Source: Tatumella morbirosei (GTDB lineage: Bacteria; Pseudomonadota; Gammaproteobacteria; Enterobacterales; Enterobacteriaceae). Taken from it: DNA of 64,000 bases. Of this stretch, positions 46,237 to 55,984 are shown piece after piece. How positions within the stretch are numbered: position 1 is the stretch's first letter; each line of letters begins with the position of its first letter. The position numbers were made by a program, and so were the translations under genes. The DNA lies in the NCBI RefSeq assembly GCF_000757425.2, contig NZ_JPKR02000003.1, positions 558,001 to 622,000 on the forward strand, given 5' to 3'. The notes beneath the pieces were generated by a model, which saw only the letters and a list, made by a program, of their open reading frames with translations, had not been told where the DNA came from and did not search any database.

Positions 46237-47673
46237 ATGCTGGAAAATTTTACTGAACAGTCCGGGGCTTTTGCCGAACTAATGGCCATCAGGGAGGGAA
46301 CCTCGCTTACAAAAGGCGAAGTTCAGGTCACCGGTCAGGATAACTTATTTAACACTCCGTTTAAGGTCGGCGAAACTGCAGCAGCATTACTCGCAGCCCG
46401 GGGTGTGGCAGCCAATGATCTGTGGCAACTGAAAACCGGCAGACGGCAAAAAATTAGTATCGATATGCGTGCGGCGGCGGCGACCTCACTGGCGGGCGGA
46501 GACATGACACAGCGACGTGGCGATGACGGCATATTCAGGCCGATTGCCGTTTCTGAGGCAATGAAACACATGGTATCGCTTACCCAGCCCTGGAAAACCG
46601 CCGATGATCGCTGGCTGTTGCCACACACCAATCTCCCCCATCTCGAAAAAAGAATTCTCGATATTTTGCAATGCAGTAGCACGCCGTCCTCCGTCAGTCA
46701 GGGGGTCCGCCGCTGGCAGTCAGATCAGCTTGAACAGACGATTGCCGATGCCATGGCCTGCGGCGGCAAAGTTCGCAGTCCCGAAGAGTGGCTGAAGCAC
46801 CCGCATGGCCAGTATCTCGCAGCTCGTCCGGTGGTGGAAATCACCAAAATAGCGGAAGGTGAACCACAGCCGCTTCCTGCCGGAGAACTACCGGCCTCCG
46901 GGGTTAAAGTGTTAGATCTGACGCGGATTTTGGCCGGACCGACCGCAGGTATCGGGTTTGCTGAACATGGTGCGGACGTATTAATGGTTACTGCCCCTCA
47001 TCTGCCGCAGGTCCCCGCCTTTGTCCGTGATACCAGCCATGGCAAACGCAGCTGTTTCCTGGATATGGATAATCCACAGCAAGCAGGGCAACTAAAACAA
47101 CTGGTCAGAGATGCAGATATTTTTATTGATGGCTACCGTCCCGGACGACTCGAAGCGCATGGTTTTGGCGTAGATGAACTGATGAAATTACGCCCCGGAT
47201 TGATTCATATCGCGATTAACTGCTTTGGCTCAGGGGGACCGTTTGCATCCCGGGCCGGCTGGGATCAGATAGCCCAGGCGGTCACGGGAATTTGCCATAC
47301 CGAGGGACTCCATCACGGTAACGGTTCACCCCGACTGATGCCGGTATTTACCTGTGATTTTCTGACCGGCTTCCTGGCGACCTTTGGCGGTCTGGTGGCG
47401 CTGGCACGTCGTGCCCGCGAGGGGGGCAGTTATCGGGTGCAGGTCTCTCTCTGCCAGTCTGCCATGTTGTTGCAACGTCAGGGGTTACTGGAAAATTTCC
47501 GGCATTCCCCGGGACGTCTGTCTGCCGCGGAATTTGAACAATGGGCAGTGTGTGATGAAGGCACCTGTTATGGCGACCTTAAAACACTGGGGCCCGTGCT
47601 ACAAATGTCTGAAACACCTTGCCAGTGGCGGGGAACCACGCCGGCATTAGGCAGCCATCCACCGGTCTGGTAA
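46237..47673 (+). CDS. Family III CoA-transferase
   Basis: A 478-residue CoA-transferase of the CaiB/BaiF family. The N-terminal half (FKVGETAAALLAARGVAANDLW, KISIDMRAAAATSL) looks like a divergent copy of the fold. The C-terminal half starts GVKVLDLTRILAGPTAGIGFAEHGADVL and contains FVRDTSHGKRSCFLDM and DIFIDGYRPGRLEAHGFG. The likely catalytic Asp is in CDFLTGFLATFG. The length exceeds the usual ~400. The ATG at 46237 has GGAG at the right distance. It would transfer CoA to a carboxylate imported by the adjacent symporter (inference). Confidence 0.87.
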   Translation: MLENFTEQSGAFAELMAIREGTSLTKGEVQVTGQDNLFNTPFKVGETAAALLAARGVAANDLWQLKTGRRQKISIDMRAAAATSLAGGDMTQRRGDDGIFRPIAVSEAMKHMVSLTQPWKTADDRWLLPHTNLPHLEKRILDILQCSSTPSSVSQGVRRWQSDQLEQTIADAMACGGKVRSPEEWLKHPHGQYLAARPVVEITKIAEGEPQPLPAGELPASGVKVLDLTRILAGPTAGIGFAEHGADVLMVTAPHLPQVPAFVRDTSHGKRSCFLDMDNPQQAGQLKQLVRDADIFIDGYRPGRLEAHGFGVDELMKLRPGLIHIAINCFGSGGPFASRAGWDQIAQAVTGICHTEGLHHGNGSPRLMPVFTCDFLTGFLATFGGLVALARRAREGGSYRVQVSLCQSAMLLQRQGLLENFRHSPGRLSAAEFEQWAVCDEGTCYGDLKTLGPVLQMSETPCQWRGTTPALGSHPPVW

Positions 47674-47972
47674 ACCGGATGAATAACCCGGCCGGCAAGC
47701 CACTGTTGTTCGGCCTGCCGGGGTCAGTATTCCCAGCCGCCCCGAGGTTAACCCGTATTCCTCAGATAGCGGCAGTACTCTCCTGATGGTGCAATAGCGC
47801 TCACAGCACAAGCCCCTGGGACAGCCCTGGCGATGAGTCGGATTTAATTCTCTTAATATTGAGTACATTACCTTCAACTGTTCGACTGGCCTGAATTTTG
47901 CTTAGTTTTCTGACATCTTAAATGACAATGACAACGCACCTTAACGAGGTAGAAACGAGATGGGAGTTTCTG
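47674..47972. other. Intergenic region, CoA-transferase to LysR gene
   Basis: An imperfect hairpin (CCGGCAAGCC at 47692-47701, GGCCTGCCGG at 47712-47721) may terminate the operon. An in-frame extension of the LysR gene starts at 47922. Nothing else was seen. Confidence 0.4.
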
Positions 47973-48881
47973 ATGAAAACCTGTGATTTACTGACGTTCT
48001 CTACCGTTGCCCGCTGCGCCAGCATTACTGCCGCCGCCAAAGAACTTAATACGGTTCAGTCCAATGTCACCAGCAGAATCCGGTCACTGGAAGAATTTAT
48101 CGGTCTACCTTTGCTGGAACGCCATAGTCGGGGGGTAACACTGACCCGTGCCGGCAACCGTCTGTTACCCTATGCACAACGCACGCTGGCTATGCTGGAA
48201 GAAGCCTCGCGGGTGACCAGAGATGAAGGGGAAGCGAGCGGGACTATCACTATTGGCTCGATGGAAACCACGCTGGCAGTCCGTCTGCCGGATATTCTGG
48301 CCAGCTTTCATGATTGTTATCAAGATGTTCAACTAGCAATGACCATTGATGCCACCGCTTTTCTGATCGATAAAGTTCTCAACTGTGAGGCTGACGGAGC
48401 GTTTGTGGCCGGACCGGTGGATCATCCGTTACTGGCAGCGACACCGGTGTTCAGCGAGGAACTGGTACTGGTAACTACCCGCGGAATACGTGATCCGCAA
48501 CAACTGAAAGATAACCCGCGGGGTATTACCGCACTGATGTTTAAACAAGGCTGCGCCTACCGACAACGGCTGGAACAGTATCTGACCTGGCTGGGCCGCC
48601 CGTCATTCCAGCGCATGGAGTTCGGCTCGCTGGATGGCATGCTGGGGTGCATCAGTGCCGGAGTGGGCATCACTCTGTTGCCCCGATCGGTGGTTGAGAA
48701 ATCCGGACTGGCGGAAAGATTACAGGTTCATGAAGTGATCCCCGCCATCTCCCGGGTTCCCACCCTGTTTATAACCCGGAATGATGTGCAACCAACCACC
48801 GCACTCAAACGATTTGTTCGATGTGTTAAAGACCACAGCCTGGCCGGACAGCCCGGGAAAAGCATTACGGTTGCCACCTGA
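47973..48881 (+). CDS. LysR-family regulator
   Basis: A 302-residue LysR protein: HTH (CASITAAAKELNTVQSNVTSRIRSLEEFIGLPLLERHSRGVTLT) then a substrate-binding domain (GSMETTLAVRLPDIL). The ATG at 47973 has GGGAG upstream and gives the normal N-terminal length; the start at 47922 would add 17 residues. Lying after the CoA-transferase gene on the same strand, it may control that operon. C-terminal domain resembles the PtxR/YofA-type group only loosely. Confidence 0.88.
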   Translation: MKTCDLLTFSTVARCASITAAAKELNTVQSNVTSRIRSLEEFIGLPLLERHSRGVTLTRAGNRLLPYAQRTLAMLEEASRVTRDEGEASGTITIGSMETTLAVRLPDILASFHDCYQDVQLAMTIDATAFLIDKVLNCEADGAFVAGPVDHPLLAATPVFSEELVLVTTRGIRDPQQLKDNPRGITALMFKQGCAYRQRLEQYLTWLGRPSFQRMEFGSLDGMLGCISAGVGITLLPRSVVEKSGLAERLQVHEVIPAISRVPTLFITRNDVQPTTALKRFVRCVKDHSLAGQPGKSITVAT

Positions 48882-48967
48882 TATCATTCAGCCGATGGTT
48901 CTTCAGAAGAACCAGAGACCGTCTGCCGTGTGGTCTGACTATGCACAGGTACAGATACCCCGGACCA

Positions 48968-49681
48968 CTACATTGTCACACCAAAAAAACGTTTCACTGC
49001 CCTTTTTCCCTGTTGAGTAAAAGTGACTTCCCGGTAACCAGGCTGCCGGGTTATCCACTGATTTTGCAACATAATCGTCAGCAACTGAGCTCCGGCATTT
49101 CCCCCCAGGTGAAAGCGTCGTTCACTCCAGTCCAGACAAGCACAAGCTGCTTTACGTCTGAGCTTTGGGATGTCGCTTATCCCCATTAGCAGAAATTTCT
49201 CTTTACCTGGCGGAGATAAACATTCACTTTCAGGGATGATCCATTGTTCAGACAGCATAACATCGTAAATGGCAACAGCCACTTCGCCGGCCAGATGATC
49301 GTAACAGGTACGTGCATGGCGTAAGTGTGCCGGAGTCCGGACAGATGCTGTTTTTTGCGGGTCCACAGACAGCCCCATCAGGGACTCCAGCACAGCCGCT
49401 ACATCTTCCCCCGATAAGCGGTAGTAACGATGACGGCCCTGAGACAGACAACTGATCAGTCTGTTTTGCTGCAGTCTGGCCAGGTGCGCACTGGCAGTTG
49501 AAGGGGCAATACCGGCCACCACACTGAGTTCGGTGGCGGTCCACGCCCTGCCATCCATCAGTGCACATAACATGCTGATCCGTGAAGGGTCAGCCATGGC
49601 GGCAGCAATTTCCGACACAGGCCGCAGCAGCGGATTTTCATCCTCTGCCAACGCAGAGGCCTGTGAATTTTTTGTGCTCAT
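48968..49681 (-). CDS. ArsR-type winged-helix regulator
   Basis: A 237-residue regulator: the ArsR HTH is at residues about 25-95 (SEIAAAMADPSRISMLCALMDGRAWTATELSVVAGIAPSTASAHLARLQQNRLISCLSQGRHRYYRLSGEDVAAVLESL). A second domain holds a Cys-x-Cys (AACACLDWSERRFHLGGNAGAQLL). Its ATG overlaps the ACT-domain stop by 1 base (TAATG), so it is the third gene of the operon. Proteins of this length and DWSERR motif occur with an ABM monooxygenase in other proteobacteria (recalled). Confidence 0.88.
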   Translation of the reverse strand: MSTKNSQASALAEDENPLLRPVSEIAAAMADPSRISMLCALMDGRAWTATELSVVAGIAPSTASAHLARLQQNRLISCLSQGRHRYYRLSGEDVAAVLESLMGLSVDPQKTASVRTPAHLRHARTCYDHLAGEVAVAIYDVMLSEQWIIPESECLSPPGKEKFLLMGISDIPKLRRKAACACLDWSERRFHLGGNAGAQLLTIMLQNQWITRQPGYREVTFTQQGKRAVKRFFGVTM

Positions 49682-50064
49682 TACAGACTCCAACGGGTAG
49701 TCACTTGCGCCGCGAGTTTATCATTGTCCGTTATCAGAATCAGGTGATTGCTGTGATCACTGTACTGAGTCACGATATTAATATGATAACCCGCCAGAAC
49801 CGCAGCGATTTCACCTAATTCTCCACACCTTGTCTGGCTAAGCTTTCTGATAAGTGGAGCCTTTACCTGTTTCACCTGTAAACCTGCATTGCGGAGCACC
49901 TGTGCGGCCCGCTCACCCTCTTCCACCAGAAAATGAGCGTGACATTCCTCACCCACCGTAAACACCCCGCCACCTTCGAGACCGATATTCTCCTGGCCCA
50001 ACAGTTGCCCCAGTTGTGCCAGTTCAGCGGGCTGATTCGCCAGTACCACCCAGATGTCATACAT
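49681..50064 (-). CDS. ACT-domain protein
   Basis: A 127-residue protein with two ACT-like halves ([47 protein letters not shown], then [35 protein letters not shown]). It has no catalytic domain, so a ligand-binding or sensing role is likely. The ATG at 50064 overlaps the monooxygenase gene by 8 bases; the upstream in-frame start at 50097 is inside that gene. Confidence 0.85.
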   Translation of the reverse strand: MYDIWVVLANQPAELAQLGQLLGQENIGLEGGGVFTVGEECHAHFLVEEGERAAQVLRNAGLQVKQVKAPLIRKLSQTRCGELGEIAAVLAGYHINIVTQYSDHSNHLILITDNDKLAAQVTTRWSL

Positions 50065-50380
50065 GGTCAATCTCACTCGCGTCAGAGGAATACTCACGAA
50101 TCACAGTAGCCACTTTAATGTGGTAACGGGAGAATATAGTTTCTCTTCCTTCGCTCTGTGCAGCCTGATGCCGCAAATTGCACTTCCATTCCCGAACCGC
50201 CTGTTCATTCTCCCACCATGACAGGGAAAGAATTTTGCCGGGATTCGTCAGGCTCTGAAAGCGCTCGATCGCAATAAAGCCCTGAACATTATCCAGCTCC
50301 GATCTGAGCCCGGCCGCCAGCTGGAAATAACGTTGCTGATGTTCCGGTCGTGCATCGGCTTCGAATAATACAGCAATCAT
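50057..50380 (-). CDS. Antibiotic biosynthesis monooxygenase (ABM) domain protein
   Basis: A 107-residue protein of the ABM fold ([58 protein letters not shown]). These dimeric ferredoxin-like proteins oxidise quinols or degrade heme in some members and are uncharacterised in others. The ATG at 50380 has GGAG 9 bases upstream. First gene of the monooxygenase-ACT-ArsR operon. Confidence 0.85.
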   Translation of the reverse strand: MIAVLFEADARPEHQQRYFQLAAGLRSELDNVQGFIAIERFQSLTNPGKILSLSWWENEQAVREWKCNLRHQAAQSEGRETIFSRYHIKVATVIREYSSDASEIDHV

Positions 50381-50473
50381 AGTTGTCTCCTGTTTTCTGA
50401 AGCCACTATTCTGCACGCACTGACTTCTGATGCTTCGTTTTGCAACGAAATATGGATTTAAACCCTGGCTGGA

Positions 50474-51622
50474 TTACCGCCGCCTTCTGACCGGGCTGAC
50501 CATCACGCAGAGGGCAATGATCAGCCCTGTCCCTGAAAGTAGTGCCCCTGCCAGATTAGGTGAAGCCAGCCCAAATCCCGCATCAATGGCTTGCCCGCCA
50601 AGCATAACCCCACCCGCTGCACCAAGATTAAATGCAGAAATATTGGCCGCTGAAGCCAGTGCTGGTGCGCCATAGGCTTTCTGCAAAACATACATCTGCA
50701 AAGGAGGAACAGTGCCAAAACCAACGGCACCCAGCATAAAGACGTTAATCACCGCCAGCCAGCGGATGTGCAGGGTAAAATAAAACAGCAGCAGTAACGC
50801 TACCAGTAATGTTAGCAGTACCAGTATGACTGGCTCCGGACGATGATTGGCGAACCTTGCAGCAACAAGATTTCCGGACACTAATCCAAGACCATATACC
50901 ACCAGAATCAGACTCAAATCTGTGATGCTAAACCCGCTAATTTCAGTCATCATCGGCGAAATGTAGGCGAAAGAAGCCAGTAACCCGCCAAATCCGCTAG
51001 CAGTAATCAGCAATGCCAACCAAACCTCAGGGCGCCTGAAGACGGCCAGTTCACCTGTCTGCCTTTGCTGCTCCGTTTGCTGATTAGGTAATAACCAGCA
51101 TAGTCCTACCAACCCCACGCCGCCCAACAGGGCAATCAACTGAAAAGCAGAGCGCCAGCCATAGTGCTGACCGAGCCAGGTGCCCGCCGGCACCCCCAGC
51201 ACATTGGCCAAAGTCAGCCCGGTAAACATCAGTGCAATGGCACTGGCTTGTTTATCTGCTTCCACCATACGGGTTGCCACCACAGCACCGATACCAAAAA
51301 ATGCGCCATGACAGCATGCTGCCAGTATTCTGCCAACCATCAGTATTTCCAGGTTGTCTGCCAGAGATGAAATAATATTGCCCGCAATAAACAGCACTAA
51401 CAGCAGCAATAAAGTATGTTTCCTGTTAGCCCGGGCTGACAACCAAGTGAGTAGTGGAGCACTAACCACCACGCCCAGCGCATAACCCGATGTCATCATT
51501 CCGGCATGGGTAATCGAAATCTGCAAATCCGCCGCAATAGTTTGTAATAATCCGGTAGTGACAAATTCTGCGCTACCAATAGCAAAAGCACTGACAGCGA
51601 GTACGAACAACGAAAGAGGCAT
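50474..51622 (-). CDS. MFS transporter, DHA1-type (YdhP/AraJ-like)
   Basis: A 382-residue drug:proton antiporter-1 type MFS protein with 12 helices. SAFAIGSAEFVTTGLLQTIAADLQISITHAGMMTSGYALGVVVSAPLLTWLSAR is the family's N-terminal motif, and GANRKH holds the loop. The ATG at 51622 (MPLSLFVL) is preferred over 51655. Likely efflux of an inhibitor or sugar; substrate unknown. The LysR gene upstream on the same strand may control it. Confidence 0.88.
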   Translation of the reverse strand: MPLSLFVLAVSAFAIGSAEFVTTGLLQTIAADLQISITHAGMMTSGYALGVVVSAPLLTWLSARANRKHTLLLLLVLFIAGNIISSLADNLEILMVGRILAACCHGAFFGIGAVVATRMVEADKQASAIALMFTGLTLANVLGVPAGTWLGQHYGWRSAFQLIALLGGVGLVGLCWLLPNQQTEQQRQTGELAVFRRPEVWLALLITASGFGGLLASFAYISPMMTEISGFSITDLSLILVVYGLGLVSGNLVAARFANHRPEPVILVLLTLLVALLLLFYFTLHIRWLAVINVFMLGAVGFGTVPPLQMYVLQKAYGAPALASAANISAFNLGAAGGVMLGGQAIDAGFGLASPNLAGALLSGTGLIIALCVMVSPVRRRR

Positions 51623-51733
51623 TATCAGATCCTGTAAATTTAAGGGAAGGACCAATAATGCGTGTGCGTCAGTAACTTAGCGAACGATGTTCAGGAATAT
51701 GACTTGTGACAGAATGTCACAATGTCCTGTCAT

Positions 51734-52657
51734 TTAAAGACTCCCGCCGTGCATGAGTGGCAGTTTCTGACGACAAAAATTGATGAGAAATTCGGAAAAA
51801 ACATTGAGCCGTACTGGCGAACCTCGATGGCTGGTTCGGATAAGCCACAGGCTACTTACGGATTCCTGCCATTCAGGCATCAGACGAATCAGTTCACCGT
51901 GCTGCTGGTAGTCATTAATGCTCCAGCTTTCTCGCAACGCTATACCCTGTCCCTGCAGAGTCCAGGTTAGTAATGCCATACCGTCGTCAGTCATCAACAT
52001 TTTTTTCGGCCTGACTGACTGAACTTTATTGCCTTCATCGTGTTCCAGTATCCAGGAGTCAGGAGTATAGCCGGGGTAACCAAATACCACTGCCGGCAGC
52101 CGGGCTAAATCAGCTATATTCATCGGAACGTCAACGCCTGACAATAATTCAGGCGCGCATACCACCACCCTGCGTTGATCGAAAAGCTTTCTGGCAATTA
52201 AACGTGAATCGGCTAGTTCTGCGGAACGGACTGCGATATCAATCCCTGAGGCATACAGATCCACAATTCTGTCGCTGCTCTCCAGAGAAAAACTGACGTC
52301 AGGATGCAGTTTTCGAAACGCATCGATGGCCGGTATCAGGAAATAATGGTTAAAGGTTGACGGGCTGCTGATAGCAATCGAGCCCGACAGGCTGTTCAGT
52401 CCATGCTCCGCTATCAGCTTCGCCTGATAAAAACTTTCTAATCCAGTTTTGAAATGTTCGTAAATCTCCAGGCCAGCCCCTGTCATCCGAATTTTTCGGG
52501 TACTACGTTCAAATAAGGTAATACCCAGCGACTGTTCCAGCCTTTTTATCTGTTTACTGACAGCCCCGGCCGTAACATTCATGATCCGTGCCGCGCCGGT
52601 AAAGTCTCCGCATTCCACCACCCGTACAAATGCTTCAATATCATCCAGGTTTCTCAT
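51734..52657 (-). CDS. LysR-family regulator
   Basis: A 307-residue LysR regulator: HTH CGDFTGAARIMNVTAGAVSKQIKRLEQSLGITLFERSTRKIRMTGAG, then an effector domain (GSIAISSPSTFNHYFLIPAIDAFRKLHPDVSFSL). The subgroup is that of DmlR/PgrR (STRKIRMT). It sits just upstream of the MFS gene on the same strand. Effector unknown. Confidence 0.9.
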   Translation of the reverse strand: MRNLDDIEAFVRVVECGDFTGAARIMNVTAGAVSKQIKRLEQSLGITLFERSTRKIRMTGAGLEIYEHFKTGLESFYQAKLIAEHGLNSLSGSIAISSPSTFNHYFLIPAIDAFRKLHPDVSFSLESSDRIVDLYASGIDIAVRSAELADSRLIARKLFDQRRVVVCAPELLSGVDVPMNIADLARLPAVVFGYPGYTPDSWILEHDEGNKVQSVRPKKMLMTDDGMALLTWTLQGQGIALRESWSINDYQQHGELIRLMPEWQESVSSLWLIRTSHRGSPVRLNVFSEFLINFCRQKLPLMHGGSL

Positions 52658-53103
52658 TGCTTCGTCTCCGGCAATAAGTCAGTTAAAAATTGTGGGTTCC
52701 ACCTGAAAACCCCAGGTTCTTCACTGGCAGTGTCATCGCTGAAGTACAATACCCTCATGCCACAGGCACAATCAATATGATGCCGTCAGACTGAATCATT
52801 CACTGGCAGTGACATCTCCTCACAATGAGAGTCACAGAAAATATTTTTCAATAAAGGCATCGGGACGACTGCTATATTTTCGCGGTTTTCTTCATATTCG
52901 ACAGGAGAATTCAGTAGCGGTCAGGTTTATTTGCGATGGAAGTTAATACATGACCTGCATATCCAATAGTTATGCCAGGTGAGTGACGGGATTAAAATCA
53001 GAATTTATCGGTAATTCATCAGGTTGATATATTTTTCCTGATAAGACAGGATGAAACCAAATGTAAAACGCTAAACAGAATTTCAAAATAATTACGGAAC
53101 CCT
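52658..53103. other. Intergenic region upstream of the MORN-like protein gene
   Basis: About 445 bases. No RNA gene or repeat recognised; presumably holds promoters for both the divergent LysR and the plus-strand gene. Confidence 0.35.
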
Positions 53104-54918
53104 ATGATCTTCAAGCCTGCAATATACCTGTTGTCTGCCGCCCTGCTGTCGCCGGCAGTCATGGCGGAAACCCGAAAGATTAACAGTGAATTTCAACCGG
53201 CTATAAACGGCCAAGCAACCGCCTGGTTACTGGACTGGCCGGTTCCCGCCAACGGTAAATTCACCCTGCGCTACCTCAATAATCAGCCCTATATTCAGGC
53301 AACCTTTAAAAACCCCCATGCTACGGACCTGCTGGCCAGCGATAATATGACGGGGAATTATCAGATATTTTACCCTGACGGCAAGCTTAAAAAACAGGGG
53401 GAATGGAATCAGGAGGGGGATTCTGTCGGAATGGAAATCCGCTGGCGCGAAAGCGGCAAGCCCGAAGAGGTCAGGCGTTATCCTGAACCCGGCGCGTCGG
53501 TGCTCGAAAAAACCTGGTATCAGAATGGTCAGCTCAGCTATGAAGGTCTCGATTTTGACGGAAATAAATATCAGCAGTCAAAATACTATTATCCCGACGG
53601 TCAACTGAAGCGCAGAGTGTATGAGAAAAGCCTGAGTCAGGGGGTCACGCAATTCGAAGACAGTTATGATCAACAAGGTAAACTCACTGCACGCGTAGAA
53701 TCTTATGGCGAAGATCCACAACTTACCCTGACTTACGGCCCTGACGGCCAGTTACAGGAACGAGACACCCTTGAAATTGCTGCCCACCGCAACATCAAAG
53801 AGTCATTTGACCCCCATGGCCAACTCACCGACCTGCAACAGTATCGCACCGGGGGGGACTATGCTAAAGACGGCCGGCAAATTCAGACTTACGATGGCCA
53901 GACCACTTACTCTTCCTGGAACAATGGCCGGCAGCAGGGAGAGGAGAAAGTGGTGCGTGACGGCAAAGTGATCCGCTACCAAATCTATCGCGATGGCAAA
54001 GAGAATGGCCCCGGGTTCAGTATCGATGATGATAAACACCAGGCGGTATTCGTCAGTTATCAGGCCGGAGAAATCAGCGATAAAATCTATAGTGTCGGGC
54101 TGGACTACCTCAGCTTCGACAGTCAGGGAATGCCGAAAGTCACTCTGCCGTTTCATGCAGATAAACGTGAACTGCCGCCAGCGGGAAGCGTGTGGGAATA
54201 CAGCTCCAACGGAAAGCAGAGCAGCGTGCTGACACTGATTAGCAGTGATAAACAGACGGCGACCTGGCGGGTCGGCGACAGCGGGTTTAAAGAGCACCTG
54301 AACAGTTACAGCCAGATATTACCCGAACAACCCGCAACCGACAGGCAGTTGCTGAATTTTCCACTCACCTTAGGGAAAACCTGGCATACCCAATATCAGT
54401 TTCCGGTCCACGTCGACCGTGGTGACGGCCAGTCATGGCAATACATTTATCACGCCAGTGCTGACTCCAGGATTACCGGTGTCGCTAAAATAACCGTGGC
54501 CGCCGGTAGCTTTGATACTGTCATCATCACTCGGCATATTCGCTGGAGTAAAACTGACCCGCAGTTTTCCGGGCCTCAGGCACAAGAGATCCATTGTCAA
54601 AGTAAGCAGTGTAGTGTGTCCGGCTTTACCTTCGAGACTCTGTGGTATGCCCCGTCCGTGGGTCGTGCGGTGATGAAGGCGGTGGCTATTAATGGAATGT
54701 CGGATGTCTGGGCCAATGACGATCAGTCGATATTACAAAACCCGAATGCACTCATCTCTGAACTGACCTGGTTTGGAAAACAGGCAGCCCCGGGAGAACC
54801 CGCCACCGGCAGTAAATACGCCCATCAACTACCCGCCAGCGCATTTATCCAGGGTTTTCCGTTGATGATGAACAATACCGCCGAGTTTGCGATGATTCAT
54901 CATCCGGTCATCGAGTAA
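53104..54918 (+). CDS. Secreted protein with MORN-like YPDG repeats
   Basis: A 604-residue protein with a signal peptide (MIFKPAIYLLSAALLSPAVMA, cleavage before ETRK). The middle (about residues 85-290) repeats the pattern Y-x-D/N-G-x-L with an aromatic turn (IFYPDGKLKKQGEW, TWYQNGQLSYEG, YYYPDGQLKRRVYE, TYGPDGQLQERD), as in MORN-repeat_2 proteins. The C-terminal part (about 350-600) is a different beta-rich region with no known motif. Probably periplasmic or surface-exposed, function unknown. No operon partner is apparent. Confidence 0.8.
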   Translation: MIFKPAIYLLSAALLSPAVMAETRKINSEFQPAINGQATAWLLDWPVPANGKFTLRYLNNQPYIQATFKNPHATDLLASDNMTGNYQIFYPDGKLKKQGEWNQEGDSVGMEIRWRESGKPEEVRRYPEPGASVLEKTWYQNGQLSYEGLDFDGNKYQQSKYYYPDGQLKRRVYEKSLSQGVTQFEDSYDQQGKLTARVESYGEDPQLTLTYGPDGQLQERDTLEIAAHRNIKESFDPHGQLTDLQQYRTGGDYAKDGRQIQTYDGQTTYSSWNNGRQQGEEKVVRDGKVIRYQIYRDGKENGPGFSIDDDKHQAVFVSYQAGEISDKIYSVGLDYLSFDSQGMPKVTLPFHADKRELPPAGSVWEYSSNGKQSSVLTLISSDKQTATWRVGDSGFKEHLNSYSQILPEQPATDRQLLNFPLTLGKTWHTQYQFPVHVDRGDGQSWQYIYHASADSRITGVAKITVAAGSFDTVIITRHIRWSKTDPQFSGPQAQEIHCQSKQCSVSGFTFETLWYAPSVGRAVMKAVAINGMSDVWANDDQSILQNPNALISELTWFGKQAAPGEPATGSKYAHQLPASAFIQGFPLMMNNTAEFAMIHHPVIE

Positions 54919-54975
54919 GCACCCTGCCCTGCGACACGCGGTTAACCTGTTGAGTTCACCGCGTGTCTCTCTGCG

Positions 54976-55932
54976 TTACACCGACAGCAATTTTTCCGTC
55001 AGCAACGGTCCCAGTTGCTGATCAAAGTCCAGCACTACCGTACAGTTAGCCTCAGTTTGTGGGGGGAATCCGTTGTATTTGCCCCGTAAATCGCAGATTG
55101 TCTGGCCGCGTGCGGGGCCGTGAGTATCATCTATCACCACCCGGACTTTCGGCGCGAGGCAACCTGTCAGCCCTTGCACAGCAAAATAAGCAGCCGCAGG
55201 GTCATGTATCGCACAGGCTTTACGTCCCAGTTTATCTTCATAAAACCCAATATACAGGGTCAGCATTTCGCCAATCACCCTGGCGAACGGCCGGTCGGAA
55301 TTTAAAAGTTGCTGATGATGTGATTGTTCCAGCACCTGGCGCATCGTGAGATCCAGCGGGACCATCACAAGATTGTCAAAGGCCTGAAAGACCAGTGCCG
55401 CAGCTTCCGGATCCTCCGCAATATTCGCCTCCGCCACCGGCGAGCGGTTACCTGGCGCATTCGCCGCACCGCCCATAATCGTTACCCGGGCCAGAAGCCC
55501 GGGTAGCTTTGGTTCCAGCTGTAACCCCAGGGCCAGATTAGTCAGTGGACCGGTGGCCAGAATGTGCAGTTGACCAGGATATTGCCGTGCCAGTGATACC
55601 AGTAATTCCGCCGCACTTTGTTTTTCGGGTGAACGGTTCGAAGTAGCCAGCTCAACATCTCCAATACCATTGTTGCCGTGAATATGCTGACAACAGCTGA
55701 CAAAGGTGCCGTATAACGGATCAGGCTGTCCCATCGCCACCGGAATATCAGTAGCGCCCGCCAGATTCAGCAGATTCAGAGTATTACGCGCGCCGGAGAC
55801 CACATCGGTATTACCGCAGACCGTACCAATCCCCACGATATCCACCCGCTGTTTTTCGGCCAACAGATAACCCAGCGCCATGGCATCGTCAATGCCGGTA
55901 TCGCAGTCAAAATAGAGCTTTATCGGTTGCAT
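54976..55932 (-). CDS. Inosine-uridine-preferring nucleoside hydrolase
   Basis: A 318-residue N-ribohydrolase (IUNH family) that splits ribonucleosides to base and ribose. The Ca-binding DxDxxxDD motif is FDCDTGIDDAMALGYLL; other signature parts are GNTDVVSGARNTLNLLNLAG, HGNNGIGDVE and LATGPLTNLALGL. A C-terminal His is in CAIHDPAAAYFA. AGGT precedes the ATG at 55932. It follows the MFS gene on the same strand and probably forms an operon with it: nucleoside uptake and cleavage. Confidence 0.93.
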   Translation of the reverse strand: MQPIKLYFDCDTGIDDAMALGYLLAEKQRVDIVGIGTVCGNTDVVSGARNTLNLLNLAGATDIPVAMGQPDPLYGTFVSCCQHIHGNNGIGDVELATSNRSPEKQSAAELLVSLARQYPGQLHILATGPLTNLALGLQLEPKLPGLLARVTIMGGAANAPGNRSPVAEANIAEDPEAAALVFQAFDNLVMVPLDLTMRQVLEQSHHQQLLNSDRPFARVIGEMLTLYIGFYEDKLGRKACAIHDPAAAYFAVQGLTGCLAPKVRVVIDDTHGPARGQTICDLRGKYNGFPPQTEANCTVVLDFDQQLGPLLTEKLLSV

Positions 55933-55984
55933 TTTTTACCTTTTAATTTCAGAAGTTCACCATGACCGTGCCTGTTAATCCTGC

